From positions 62,001 to 126,000 of the forward strand of contig JAJCZM010000043.1 of assembly GCA_029262375.1 (NCBI GenBank): DNA of 64,000 bases, in the 5' to 3' direction. A model generated the notes under the pieces. It was not told where the DNA came from and ran no database searches. It worked only from the letters and a program-made list of their open reading frames with translations. This document shows, in pieces, positions 8,633 to 17,712 of this stretch. A program made the translations under genes and the position numbers. The DNA is from Deltaproteobacteria bacterium. Lineage in GTDB: Bacteria > Desulfobacterota > Binatia > UBA1149 > SPBQ01. How positions within the stretch are numbered: position 1 is the first letter of the stretch; every line of letters starts with the position of its first letter.

Positions 8633-10051
8633 TCAGTCGGCCAGCTTCCAGGTCGTGCGACCGGCAGCGTCTTCGAGAACGACGCCGCGCTCGGCGAGCG
8701 TGTCACGAATCTCGTCCGCGCGCGCGAAGTCCTTCGACTTGCGTGCCTCGGCGCGCTCCACGATCAGTGCTTCTATCTCGTCGGGATCTACGCCACTGCG
8801 TCCAACCGTGCGCGTACGATGGTAGTCGAGGAATTCGCTCGCCTGTCGCAGGAACAGGCCCGTCGCAGCACCGGCCGCACGGATCATTCCCACGGCCGCG
8901 CCAGCCTCGCTCGCCTTGCCGGCGTCAAGCAAGCGATTGAGCTCCCTCACCGACTCGAAGCAAATCCCCATCGTCTTCGCCGAATTGAAGTCATCATCCA
9001 TCGCCTCGACGATCGGTGCGGCCTCCGGCGATTCGAAAGTGTAGCCCGGATCCTCGACGCCGGCTTCTTCGGCTCGCGCGAGCGTCTCGTACGCACGCAC
9101 CAAGGCGCGCGTCGAGTCTGCGATTCCGTCTGCGCTGAAGTCCAGAGGACTTCGGTAGTGCGTCTGGAGAAGATGCAGACGCAGTCCCTCGGCTTCGACC
9201 TGCTTGAGCACATCCTGAATGGAAAAGACGTTGCCCAGGGACTTCGACATCTTCTCGCGATCAATTCGGACGAACGCGTGATGGAGCCAGTAGCGCACGA
9301 ACGGTTTGCCGGTAGCGCCGCACGACTGCGCCATCTCATTCTCGTGATGCGGGAAGATGAGATCTTCGCCGCCTCCGTGAATATCGAACGGCTGTCCGAG
9401 ATACTTGGTGCTCATCGCCGAGCACTCCAGGTGCCATCCCGGACGGCCGTCGCCCCACGGACTCGGCCAGCTAGGCTCGCCCGGCTTCACACTCTTCCAG
9501 AGTGCAAAATCCATCGGGCTCTTCTTGCGTTCGTCAACGTCAACGCGTGCACCGGCGACGAGATCATCGAGGTCACGACCCGATAGCGCTCCGTACTCTT
9601 TGTAGTCGCCAACAGAAAAATAGACGTCGCCGTCGCCGACTTTATACGCTAGGCCTTTCTTCTCGAGCTCACCGATAAGAGCCACCATTTCGTCGATGTG
9701 CTCGGTGGCTTTCGGCTCGACATCGGGCAACAGACACCCGAGCGCACGAGCGTCCTTTCGCATTTCTTCGGTGAAGTGGGCCGCCAGCTCATCCCATTCC
9801 CGCCCTTCTTCTCGAGCGCGATTGATGATCTTGTCCTCTATGTCGGTGACGTTACGCACGAAGTCGACTTGATAGCCGCGCCATCGCAGATACCGCACGA
9901 CCGTATCGAAGTAGATCAATGAACGAGCGTGTCCGACGTGACAGTGATCGTAGACGGTAATCCCGCATACATACATGCGGATCTTGCCGGGCTCACCGGG
10001 TTCGAACAGTTCTTTCTTGCGAGTACGGGTGTTGTAGAACGCTAATGCCAC
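8633..10051 (-). CDS. cysS: Cysteinyl-tRNA synthetase
   Basis: 472 residues, the usual class I CysRS length. Near the N-terminus YVCGITVYDHCHVGHARS holds the zinc Cys29 and the HIGH-type motif HVGH (38-41). GWHLECSAMS and the following GGGEDLIFPHHENEMAQS contribute the remaining Zn ligands and substrate pocket. REKMSKSLGN is the KMSKS loop. The C-terminal helical DALR-like part and anticodon-binding tail (RAEARKSKDFARADEIRDTL) are intact. It charges tRNA-Cys with cysteine in the cytoplasm. All signature residues are present. Confidence 0.97.
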   Translation of the reverse strand: MALAFYNTRTRKKELFEPGEPGKIRMYVCGITVYDHCHVGHARSLIYFDTVVRYLRWRGYQVDFVRNVTDIEDKIINRAREEGREWDELAAHFTEEMRKDARALGCLLPDVEPKATEHIDEMVALIGELEKKGLAYKVGDGDVYFSVGDYKEYGALSGRDLDDLVAGARVDVDERKKSPMDFALWKSVKPGEPSWPSPWGDGRPGWHLECSAMSTKYLGQPFDIHGGGEDLIFPHHENEMAQSCGATGKPFVRYWLHHAFVRIDREKMSKSLGNVFSIQDVLKQVEAEGLRLHLLQTHYRSPLDFSADGIADSTRALVRAYETLARAEEAGVEDPGYTFESPEAAPIVEAMDDDFNSAKTMGICFESVRELNRLLDAGKASEAGAAVGMIRAAGAATGLFLRQASEFLDYHRTRTVGRSGVDPDEIEALIVERAEARKSKDFARADEIRDTLAERGVVLEDAAGRTTWKLAD

Positions 10052-10086
10052 GTCTTCTATCTTAGCCTATTCGCCGCCTGCGGCGT

Positions 10087-12039
10087 TCAGTCTTCGTCTC
10101 GCAACTTCGCGAGCACGGAGTAATCCTCGAGGGTCGTCGTATCGCCGGCGGACTCATTGCCCGACGCAATGTCTCGCAAGAGACGACGCATGATCTTGCC
10201 GCTGCGCGTCTTCGGCAGCGAGTCCGTGAAACGCAGATCGTCAGGCTTCGCGAAGGCGCCGATCTCCGAACCAACGTGGGCCCTGAGCTCTGCGCGCAGC
10301 GCATCGCTGTCGACCTGCCCCGGCCCCAGCGTCACAAACGCCGCGATGGCCTGCCCCTTGAGGTCGTCGGGGCGTCCAACCACCGCCGCCTCGGTGACGG
10401 CCGGATGACTCACCAGCGCGCTCTCGACTTCCATGGTGCCGATACGATGCCCCGAGACGTTCATAACGTCGTCGATGCGGCCCATTACCCAGAAATAGCC
10501 GTCCTCGTCACGACGCGCGCCGTCGCCGGCGAAGTACATGCCCGGCATGCGCGACCAATACTCGGCTTTGTAGCGCTCAGGATCGCGATACACCGTGCGC
10601 AACATACCCGGCCACGGTTGACGGATGACAAGCAGCCCTCCCTCGTTCGCACCCACGGGATTGCCATCAGGATCAACCACTTCGAGGTCCTGACCAGGGA
10701 ACGGCAGTGTTGCCGAACCGGGTTTCGTCGCGATGGCGCCCGGAATCGGTGTGAGCATGATTCCACCGGTCTCGGTCTGCCACCACGTATCGACAATCGG
10801 GCATCGATCTCCACCGATGACGCGTCGATACCACATCCACGCTTCCGGGTTGATGGGTTCACCGACCGTTCCGAGGAGTCGCAGGCTCGAGAGGTCGTGT
10901 TTCTCGGGATGTTCGTCGCCCCATTTCATGAACGTACGAATCGCAGTGGGGGCGGTATAGAGAATCGAGACTTTGTAGTCCTCGACGATCTTCCAGAAGC
11001 GATCGAAGTCCGGCGTATTCGGCGTACCTTCGTACATGACTACGGTTGCGCCGTTGAGTAGCGGGCCATAGGCCAGATACGTGTGGCCCGTCACCCAACC
11101 GATATCGGCAGTGCACCAGTAGATATCGTCGTCGCGTAGATCGAACACCCACTTGGCGGTGATGTACGCCTGCGTCATGTAGCCGCCGGTGGTGTGTACT
11201 ACCCCTTTCGGCTTCCCGGTCGTGCCTGAAGTGTAGAGGATGAAGAGCGGATGCTCAGAGTCGAGCTGCGCCGCTTCAACTACCGGTGAGGTGCCTTTGA
11301 TTGCATCGTCCCACCAGATGTCGCGCTGCTCGTCCCACGAGATTTTGACGTCATCGCCCAATCGTTTCACGACGACGACCCGCTCGATGGATGGACACTG
11401 GGCAACGGCGTCGTCAACGATCGCCTTCAACTCGAGCGGTGCGCCGCGCCGCCAGCCGCCGTCAGCGGTGATGCAAAGCTTTGCCTCGGCGTCGTTGATG
11501 CGATCACGCAACGCATCGGCGGAGAATCCACCGAAGACGATGGAGTGCATGGCGCCGATGCGGGCGCACGCGAGCATCGCGATCGGCAGTTCGACGACCA
11601 TGGGCATGTACAACGCGACACGATCGCCCGCCTCCACGCCGAGTCCGACCAACGCCCCCGCGAACTCGCAAACCTTTTCGTGCAGCTCAGCGTACGTCAG
11701 CGATAGCTTGTCGCCCGGTTCGCCTTCCCACAAAATCGCGGTCTTGTCGCGCCGTTCCGACGTGAGATGGCGATCAAGGCAGTTGTAACTCAGGTTCGTG
11801 GTGCCGCCGACGAACCACTCGGCGAAGGGCTCGTTCCACTCGAGTACTTTGTCCCAGCGTTTGAACCAGTGGAGCTCGGCGGCGATCTCCGACCAGAACC
11901 CTTCGCGGTCGTCGCGTGCTCGTTCGCAGATAGCGTCGTACTGCGCGCGGCTCTTGATGTGCGCACGCGCGGCGAACTCCGCCGGCGGCTCGAAGAGCCG
12001 ATTCTCGTGCAATTGCGATTCAATATTTTCTTCTGACAT
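10087..12039 (-). CDS. acs: Acetyl-CoA synthetase (AMP-forming)
   Basis: 650 residues, full length for Acs. Landmarks are [16 protein letters not shown] and [10 protein letters not shown] (A5-type core), [19 protein letters not shown] (AMP-binding loop), and near the C-terminus [15 protein letters not shown], where the Lys is the classical acetylation-regulated catalytic residue. It converts acetate, ATP and CoA to acetyl-CoA. It lies 35 bases downstream-to-upstream of cysS on the same strand but probably has its own promoter. With the nearby acyl-CoA dehydrogenase, Ecm and CoA-transferase genes it fits a metabolism built on short acyl-CoAs. Confidence 0.97.
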   Translation of the reverse strand: MSEENIESQLHENRLFEPPAEFAARAHIKSRAQYDAICERARDDREGFWSEIAAELHWFKRWDKVLEWNEPFAEWFVGGTTNLSYNCLDRHLTSERRDKTAILWEGEPGDKLSLTYAELHEKVCEFAGALVGLGVEAGDRVALYMPMVVELPIAMLACARIGAMHSIVFGGFSADALRDRINDAEAKLCITADGGWRRGAPLELKAIVDDAVAQCPSIERVVVVKRLGDDVKISWDEQRDIWWDDAIKGTSPVVEAAQLDSEHPLFILYTSGTTGKPKGVVHTTGGYMTQAYITAKWVFDLRDDDIYWCTADIGWVTGHTYLAYGPLLNGATVVMYEGTPNTPDFDRFWKIVEDYKVSILYTAPTAIRTFMKWGDEHPEKHDLSSLRLLGTVGEPINPEAWMWYRRVIGGDRCPIVDTWWQTETGGIMLTPIPGAIATKPGSATLPFPGQDLEVVDPDGNPVGANEGGLLVIRQPWPGMLRTVYRDPERYKAEYWSRMPGMYFAGDGARRDEDGYFWVMGRIDDVMNVSGHRIGTMEVESALVSHPAVTEAAVVGRPDDLKGQAIAAFVTLGPGQVDSDALRAELRAHVGSEIGAFAKPDDLRFTDSLPKTRSGKIMRRLLRDIASGNESAGDTTTLEDYSVLAKLRDED

Positions 12040-12081
12040 GACAACTCACCTGCTGCGCGCGCCGGCCGCGTTCACCAGCCA

Positions 12082-12828
12082 TCAAACCATGGTCAGGCCG
12101 CCCGAGACGCTAATCGTCTGCCCCGTGATGTAGTCGGCATCCGGTGACATGAAAAACGCGATGGCACCGGCGATATCGGAAGGCCGGCCGATTCGGCCGA
12201 GCGGAATGGATTTCTCGACCGCGTTCATGATCTTGTCGCCGCGAGGCGCCGAGCGTACCTCGGCGAGGAGTGCTGTATCGGTGGGCCCGGGGCAGATAGC
12301 GTTTGCCTTGATCCCGAATCGCGCCGTCTCGCGCGCCAGCGACTTCGCAAAGCCGATAATGCCGGCCTTTGCCGAGGCGTATACCGCCTCGCCCGTTGAG
12401 CCGACGCGCCCTGCGTCGGAACTCACGAACACCAAGCGGCCATCGCCCGCCTCGATCATTCCGTCGAGCAAGCGCCTCGTCACGTTGAGCGGGCCCATGA
12501 GGTTCACGTCCACGATCGCTCGCCAATCGGCCGGCCGAGAATCCTTGAACATGCCGAAGCGATCGATACCGGCGTTGTTGACCAAGCCCCAGGGACGACC
12601 GCTCTCGGCCTGCGTACGATCGGCGGCGGCACAGACCGAGTCGTAGTCGGCGATATCGCAGGTAACCCCCAGTGCACCGAGTTCGTCGGCCGTAGTCATC
12701 ACAGCGCGCTCGTCCAGGTCCCAAACGGCAACACTGAAACCGTCGGCGACAAGCCTGCGGGCGACCTCCTTGCCGATACCGCGAGCTCCTCCCGTAACAA
12801 CCACGATCTTCGAACTCACCGTCATCAC
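12082..12828 (-). CDS. SDR-family oxidoreductase (3-oxoacyl-ACP/CoA reductase or 3-hydroxyacyl-CoA dehydrogenase type)
   Basis: 248 residues, typical classical SDR length. The NAD(P) loop is TGGARGIGKEVA (about 12-23), NNAG is at LVNNAGIDRFG, and the catalytic Ser and Tyr-x3-Lys are in VFVSSDAGRVGSTGEAVYASAKAG. The C-terminus ITGQTISVSGGLTMV is typical for FabG-like enzymes. An Asp after beta-2 (VWDLDE) suggests NAD(H) preference, inferred from the SDR rule. Its start overlaps the acyl-CoA dehydrogenase stop by 4 bases (ATGA), so they are translationally coupled. The pair probably oxidises an acyl-CoA and its hydroxyacyl derivative; substrate is unknown. Confidence 0.88.
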   Translation of the reverse strand: MMTVSSKIVVVTGGARGIGKEVARRLVADGFSVAVWDLDERAVMTTADELGALGVTCDIADYDSVCAAADRTQAESGRPWGLVNNAGIDRFGMFKDSRPADWRAIVDVNLMGPLNVTRRLLDGMIEAGDGRLVFVSSDAGRVGSTGEAVYASAKAGIIGFAKSLARETARFGIKANAICPGPTDTALLAEVRSAPRGDKIMNAVEKSIPLGRIGRPSDIAGAIAFFMSPDADYITGQTISVSGGLTMV

Positions 12829-13994
12829 AGCTCTAACAGACGGGCGACGCGCTCGCGCATCTCGGTCGCGTCACCGAACGTGACTTCGTCAGCTTTCATG
12901 CGCTTGAAGTAGAGCTGGAGATCGTGCTCCCAGGTAAAACCGATACCACCGTGCAGTTGGATCGCGTCGGCGACGACCTTCATGCATGCATCGCTCACGT
13001 AAGCCTTGAGCATGGCTGCAGGCATGTCGGTGCTCTGCTGCGGATCGTCAAAACACCAGGCGGCAAAGTACGCGAGCGAGCGGGAATTCTCGACGGCGAC
13101 CTTCATATCGGCGGCCTTGTGCTGCAAGGCCTGGAACGTAGCGATCGCTCGACCGAATTGCTCGCGCAGGCCCAAGTATTCGACAGTCATGTCGAGGGAG
13201 CGGCTAGCGCCGCCGCACATCTCGGCGGACAACATCGTTGATGCGAGATCGATCAGGCCGTCGAACGTCGATGTGCTCGTAGCGCAGCCGCCGAGCAGGC
13301 GCTCGGGCGCTACCCGAAGTTCGTCACAGGTCACGCAGGCAAGCGGACGGGTACGGTCGACGGTGTGCATGGCAGAGCGAGTGAGCGCATTATCGTTGGC
13401 ATCGTTAGCATCGTCGGCATCAACCACGAAGATGCCGATGCCGTCATCGAGACGCGCAGCAATCAGCACGATGTCACTGGTTTGCCCGTCAGGCACGAAG
13501 AGCTTCGTTCCGCTCAGTATGTAGTCATCTGAAGTCGAGGCTGAGGTCGACGCTGAGCCGGAGCTTCGCCGTGCCTGCATTGCGATGTCGGCAGCGCGCC
13601 ATCCGGCACGCTCCTCGGCAACAGCGAGTGTGCCGCGGCAACTCCCATCCACGATGCCGGGCAACCAGCGTGCTTTCTGATCCGTCGATGCGCAGGCGAG
13701 CAGAGCGGGAATCGCAAGACAGGTCGTGGACATGAAGGGGCCGGGGAATACGACTTCGCCCATCGCTTCCATGACGATGGAAAGCTCTAGCCAGCCGAGA
13801 CCAATGCCACCGAACTCCTCTGGGACACACAGACCGAGCCAGCCCATCTCAGCCAGAGACTTCCAGCCTTCGCCCGTGATCCCCTCGCCGGTTTCGCCCA
13901 TTCGGCGCGCGAACGATACCGGCATCTCCGCAGCGAGATAGTCACGAACGGTACGCTGCAACTGTTGCTGTTCGGAGCTGAAACCGAAATCCAT
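12825..13994 (-). CDS. Acyl-CoA dehydrogenase
   Basis: 389 residues with the ACAD three-domain layout. Residues 1-115 form the N-terminal helical domain (FSSEQQQLQRTVRDYL). A middle beta domain spans about 120-225 and a C-terminal helical domain about 230-389, with the REQFGRAIATFQALQHKAAD FAD/dimer motif and QLHGGIGFTWEHDLQLYFKR near the end. Oddities are a Ser/Thr/Ala-rich insert (RRSSGSASTSASTSDD, about 145-160) and an Asp-Ala-Asn low-complexity insert (DADDANDANDN) in the middle domain, both in places expected to be surface loops. The FAD enzyme would desaturate an acyl-CoA. It is coupled to the SDR downstream and begins 10 bases after the DUF4340 gene. Confidence 0.9.
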   Translation of the reverse strand: MDFGFSSEQQQLQRTVRDYLAAEMPVSFARRMGETGEGITGEGWKSLAEMGWLGLCVPEEFGGIGLGWLELSIVMEAMGEVVFPGPFMSTTCLAIPALLACASTDQKARWLPGIVDGSCRGTLAVAEERAGWRAADIAMQARRSSGSASTSASTSDDYILSGTKLFVPDGQTSDIVLIAARLDDGIGIFVVDADDANDANDNALTRSAMHTVDRTRPLACVTCDELRVAPERLLGGCATSTSTFDGLIDLASTMLSAEMCGGASRSLDMTVEYLGLREQFGRAIATFQALQHKAADMKVAVENSRSLAYFAAWCFDDPQQSTDMPAAMLKAYVSDACMKVVADAIQLHGGIGFTWEHDLQLYFKRMKADEVTFGDATEMRERVARLLEL

Positions 13995-14004
13995 GCCCGT
14001 TGCC

Positions 14005-14538
14005 CTACAGCCCCTGAGACCGATCTAGTTCTTCGAACAGCAATTGCACGTAGTACCGTGCGGCCAGCCCCAGCAGATAGATCCGCTCGTCGCCCGACGT
14101 GGACGCGTATACGGCAGTCCGGGTGGGGTTGTGACTACCGAGCAACAGTTCGATCTGTTTCCCGTCGCCCCCCACACGCAGGCGTGCGGTCGGCTGCGCG
14201 AGCCCGTACTCATCTGCGTTGGCGTTGCCTTCTTCCATGATTTCGATCGGCGAGATCGTCGATAGCGTCTCGAGGATCGCCGTCACCAGGTCGCTGGTCA
14301 CTTCGGCACCAATAGGGGCCACGACGGTCCAGCGCGTTCCGTCGCGTTTGAGTTGCACGGCGCTATCGCCCCAGCTCATCGCCACGTCTGTGACGCGGGT
14401 CGCGAGAATTGGAAGAATGGGGTCGGGAGCTACAACAGCGATAGGGACTTCGCTACCGCGCGTTCGCTCGACGGCGTACGTGTATAGCCCGAACGCGAGC
14501 GCGAGCGCATAAGTGATTGCGATACGGCGCCAGCTCAT
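14005..14538 (-). CDS. DUF4340-type membrane-anchored protein of a Gld-like ABC system
   Basis: The ATG at 14538 overlaps the preceding GldG-like stop as ATGA, which decides this start over an in-frame ATG at 14556. The protein has about 177 residues: one N-terminal membrane segment (IAITYALALAFGLYTYAV), then an extracytoplasmic beta-rich domain. WTVVAPIGAEVTSDLVTAIL and EYGLAQPTARLRVGGDG match the DUF4340 style (residue-contact repeats seen with GldG/ABC auxiliary proteins). In other genomes such a protein is encoded directly after GldA/F/G-type genes, as here. Role is unknown; a periplasmic accessory of the exporter is the inference. Confidence 0.75.
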   Translation of the reverse strand: MSWRRIAITYALALAFGLYTYAVERTRGSEVPIAVVAPDPILPILATRVTDVAMSWGDSAVQLKRDGTRWTVVAPIGAEVTSDLVTAILETLSTISPIEIMEEGNANADEYGLAQPTARLRVGGDGKQIELLLGSHNPTRTAVYASTSGDERIYLLGLAARYYVQLLFEELDRSQGL

Positions 14539-15914
14539 GAGCTCCACCGCCTCCACAAGAACACGACGATGCCGATTGTGAGGAAGATGCCCGGCTGAAT
14601 CAGCACCGCCGATCGGAACATCTCATGCTGTTGCTCCGATGTGACGAAGAATACGTTGACCCCGGGTGTCTTCTCTTTGGCGCGCGGCGCGATGAGTTGA
14701 TCTTCTTTCGCCAGCCAATCAACCGTGTTGATCAATAGATCTCGATTGCCCAGATAGTCCAGATAGCGATTGCTGACGAAATCCGAATCACCGTAGACGA
14801 TGATGCGCCCCTCACCTCGGTCGTCGTCGAACTCTTTCACGAACTCGATACCGACGGTGAGCGGCCCATTGACGTCGCGACCGGCCACGAATTGCGCGCG
14901 CTTGCCTCGCAGCACGTCCGGGTCGTGGCTCCCCCAGCTGTTGTCGCCACTTCGTAACAGCCACTCGGTTCGCTCGTCGTCCGCACCGCTTTCGCGTGTC
15001 GTGACGGAGCGATAACTCGAAAACATCGGAAGCGCATCGAGACCGTAGGTTACCAGGTGACGTTCGTTTCGCTGCGCGATGGCGGAAGTAAACACTTCGC
15101 CTCCGCCGAGTCGGTTATCCGGGTCGAGCACGACATCGTCGCCCAGATCTATCCCTCGGTCCGCGAGCATCGCGACGACGCGAGGCGCGGAGAACGGATC
15201 CAACAAGAGCAGCAGATCGCCGCCATTCGCGAGATAGTCCTCCAGTGTGGCGATCTCGTCCGCGGTGAGGTCTCTATCAGGACCCGCCACGATCACGACA
15301 TCGGCATCGTCAGGAACACCGCTGCCATCGAGTAGATTCAGTTCCGATACGCGGTAGAGTTCGCGCGAAAGCGCCACGCGCATCAGTGAACAACCGTGCC
15401 GACGATCGGTGCTAGCGGTGTCGCACTCGCCGTGACCGGTAAGCGTGTAGACCTGTTTCGCCGGGCGGGTGACGTGAACAATCGCCGAGATGAGCGATTG
15501 CTCGTTCGGCATCGAGAATTCACTTCGCCGCACCCCACTCTCGACGACGCTGGAGCCGTACGCGCCGACACCCATCTTCTTCGCCAGTGTCGGGTTGCGG
15601 TTCACGTCGACGACCGAGTACGTGATCATGTCGGTCTCGCGCGAAGCCTGCCAAAGCAGGTCCTTGAGCACGATGTTGCGCGCATCCTGCGTACGGATGA
15701 AGCCGGTGATCTTGATTGGCTGATCGAGATCACGCAGCACGCCGAGCGCGTGATCCGACAGAGTGAACCGACTTCCGGGGCTCAAGTCCCAGCGAATGTT
15801 GTGGACGTACGCGACCGACGTGATCGCGACCAACAGCAGTGCCGTCCCGATACAGGCTACGATGAGCTGGAACCAGCGGGCCGCTAAACCGCGCACTACC
15901 GACGCCCCCGCCAT
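14535..15914 (-). CDS. GldG-like ABC-type auxiliary protein
   Basis: 459 residues. An N-terminal membrane helix (LIVACIGTALLLVAITSVAYV) and a C-terminal one (LIQPGIFLTIGIVVFLW) flank a large periplasmic region. FTLSDHALGVLRDLDQPIKI, YTLTGHGECDT and VVIAGPDRDLTADEIATLEDYLANGGDLLLLLDPF are typical of the GldG/DUF4350 ABC auxiliary family, which folds like a glutamine amidotransferase-type domain without catalysis. In Bacteroidetes GldG works with GldA and GldF in gliding; outside that phylum the family's role is open. Its start overlaps the end of the permease gene by 19 bases. Confidence 0.85.
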   Translation of the reverse strand: MAGASVVRGLAARWFQLIVACIGTALLLVAITSVAYVHNIRWDLSPGSRFTLSDHALGVLRDLDQPIKITGFIRTQDARNIVLKDLLWQASRETDMITYSVVDVNRNPTLAKKMGVGAYGSSVVESGVRRSEFSMPNEQSLISAIVHVTRPAKQVYTLTGHGECDTASTDRRHGCSLMRVALSRELYRVSELNLLDGSGVPDDADVVIVAGPDRDLTADEIATLEDYLANGGDLLLLLDPFSAPRVVAMLADRGIDLGDDVVLDPDNRLGGGEVFTSAIAQRNERHLVTYGLDALPMFSSYRSVTTRESGADDERTEWLLRSGDNSWGSHDPDVLRGKRAQFVAGRDVNGPLTVGIEFVKEFDDDRGEGRIIVYGDSDFVSNRYLDYLGNRDLLINTVDWLAKEDQLIAPRAKEKTPGVNVFFVTSEQQHEMFRSAVLIQPGIFLTIGIVVFLWRRWSS

Positions 15915-16639
15915 TCACGCGACTCCATGGAGCGCATCGTGAGGTATCCCATGAAAACGCTGAGGGAGACGAAGTACGCAACGTGCCGCATATCGACCAC
16001 GCCGCGGGCGAAAGGCTCGAAGTGGTCGAAGGCACACAGCTGAGCGACTATTCCGCCCCAGCTGTCCGGAATAGCCGCCTCATTCCAGTTGAGGTTCCAC
16101 AACAGAAGTATTGCTCCGTAGGTGAACATCGCGGCAATTAGTTGTGCCTCCGTGAGGGAGGAAATGAAGATCCCCACCATCACCATGGCGCTCAACAGTA
16201 GGAATCCGCCGAGATACACCGACCACAACTGCGAGTAGTCGAACGGCGACACACGATAGATCAGGTAGGGATACAGCGCCGTGGAACCCGCGATCATGGC
16301 GAACACCGTCATGCATGCGAGATACTTCGAAAGCAGGATCTCGATGTCGCGCACCGGCGCCGTGTACAGAAGCTCGATCGTGCCGAGACTCTTTTCCTCG
16401 GCGTAGACTCTCATCGTAATCAACGGAACGACCGTGATCAGGATACGGACGATATCGTTGTAGAGTCGCTGCCAAAGATGATCGACGATGCTCTCACCGA
16501 AACCGAACGTGATCAGCGCGTCGAGGTCGGTATAGAAATACCAACCTGACAGCGCGAGAAAGACTGCTGAAACGATGTAGACGAGCGGCGACGCGAAAAA
16601 CGTTCGAAGCTCCTTGAGGAAGAGCGCCAGAAACCGCAT
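15896..16639 (-). CDS. GldF-like ABC transporter permease
   Basis: 247 residues with about six hydrophobic segments (VYIVSAVFLALSGWYF; ILITVVPLITM; ACMTVFAMIAGSTALYPYLI; VYLGGFLLLSAMVMVGIFIS; AQLIAAMFTYGAILLLW; HVAYFVSLSVFMGYLTM). ITMRVYAEEKSLGTIELLYTAPV is the hallmark cytoplasmic loop of ABC-2 / GldF-type permeases. The first codon shares a base position with the stop of the ATPase gene (16639), so translation is coupled. It forms the membrane part of the exporter encoded by this operon; the substrate is not evident. Confidence 0.88.
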   Translation of the reverse strand: MRFLALFLKELRTFFASPLVYIVSAVFLALSGWYFYTDLDALITFGFGESIVDHLWQRLYNDIVRILITVVPLITMRVYAEEKSLGTIELLYTAPVRDIEILLSKYLACMTVFAMIAGSTALYPYLIYRVSPFDYSQLWSVYLGGFLLLSAMVMVGIFISSLTEAQLIAAMFTYGAILLLWNLNWNEAAIPDSWGGIVAQLCAFDHFEPFARGVVDMRHVAYFVSLSVFMGYLTMRSMESREWRGRR

Positions 16640-17586
16640 CAGAATGTCACTCCGGCTGATTCTTCGAGTATGCGGACGAACAGGTCCTCGAGGCTCATCG
16701 TGTTCTGTGTCAGCTCTTGGAGCGACCAGCCCTGATCGACGACCAGCTTAGCGATCGAAGCGCGAACATCGCGATCGGCTGCCGTCGTAACGTGATACAC
16801 CGAGGCACCGGAAGGATCGCGATCGGCGACCTCAGCCCCGGTGACACCGTCGACGGCCGTGAGTAACGACAAGACCCGCTCTTCCGGTCCTACCAGGCGA
16901 AGCAGCAGCTCACCGTGGCCCACCGTCCGCTGCGTCAGTCCCTGCGCGGTATCTTCCGCGACCAGACGTCCTTGATCTATGATCAACACCCGTCGGCAGG
17001 TGATGCTGACCTCGGGCAAAATGTGGGTCGACAGCAAAACGGTAGTGCGGCCGGCCAATTCTTTGATCAGCGCACGAATCTCTACGATCTGACGCGGATC
17101 GAGCCCAACGGTCGGCTCATCGAGAATCAACACATCCGGGCTATGAACGACCGCCTGCGCAATGCCGACGCGCTGTCGGTAGCCCTTTGAAAGTTTGCCG
17201 ATGTGGCGTTTGGCCATCTCGGTCAACCCGGTGAGTTCCATCGTCTCATCGACACGAGATGCAATGCCGCGACCAACGCCGTGCACGCGAGCAACGAACT
17301 TGAGGTAGTGCCGAACGGTCATGTCCGGATATAGAGCAACCCGCTCGGGCAGGTAGCCGATGTGTCGGCGCGCCTCGCGTGGATCCGTCTGTACATCGAC
17401 GCCGGCGATCGAGCACGCACCCGACGTGGGCGCGAAGAAACCGGTGAGCATGCGCATGATCGTCGTCTTGCCCGAGCCATTCGGTCCGAGCAGGCCGACG
17501 ATGTCGCCTTTATCGACCTTGAACGAGACGCCTTTGACCGCGCGATTGCGCCCGTAGTCTTTTATTAGTCCCTTGGCTTCGATCAT
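16639..17586 (-). CDS. GldA-like ABC transporter ATP-binding protein
   Basis: 315 residues. Walker A is GLLGPNGSGKTTIMRML (about 32-48). The signature is KLSKGYRQRVGIAQAV and Walker B is VLILDEPTVGLDP, followed by the H-loop STHILPEV. A C-terminal extension of about 90 residues beyond the nucleotide-binding domain resembles the DUF4162-type tail common in drug/exporter ATPases. It is the first gene of a probable six-gene transcript running through the permease, GldG-like, DUF4340, acyl-CoA dehydrogenase and SDR genes. Confidence 0.93.
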   Translation of the reverse strand: MIEAKGLIKDYGRNRAVKGVSFKVDKGDIVGLLGPNGSGKTTIMRMLTGFFAPTSGACSIAGVDVQTDPREARRHIGYLPERVALYPDMTVRHYLKFVARVHGVGRGIASRVDETMELTGLTEMAKRHIGKLSKGYRQRVGIAQAVVHSPDVLILDEPTVGLDPRQIVEIRALIKELAGRTTVLLSTHILPEVSITCRRVLIIDQGRLVAEDTAQGLTQRTVGHGELLLRLVGPEERVLSLLTAVDGVTGAEVADRDPSGASVYHVTTAADRDVRASIAKLVVDQGWSLQELTQNTMSLEDLFVRILEESAGVTF

Positions 17587-17656
17587 CGAGTGTATGCGCT
17601 AACGCTCCGCCGTGCGGACCGCGGGATCAAGTCCTGTCGTCGCCGTGATGCGCGAA

Positions 17657-17684
17657 GGGCCGGACCACGTGCGTAGCCCGGCCC
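17657..17684 (-). terminator. GC-rich hairpin after the RND gene
   Basis: GGGCCGG (17657-17663) is complementary to CCGGCCC (17678-17684), a 7-bp stem with a 14-base loop, about 29 bases past the RND stop at 17713. No U tract follows, so termination is uncertain. Confidence 0.35.
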
Positions 17685-17712
17685 CCCGGTTCGTCGAATA
17701 GTTGGCTACTCG

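Noticed and set aside
8144-9586. 480-codon plus-strand frame
   Set aside because: Lies opposite cysS and the DUF2889 gene; arginine- and alanine-rich translation without any motif.
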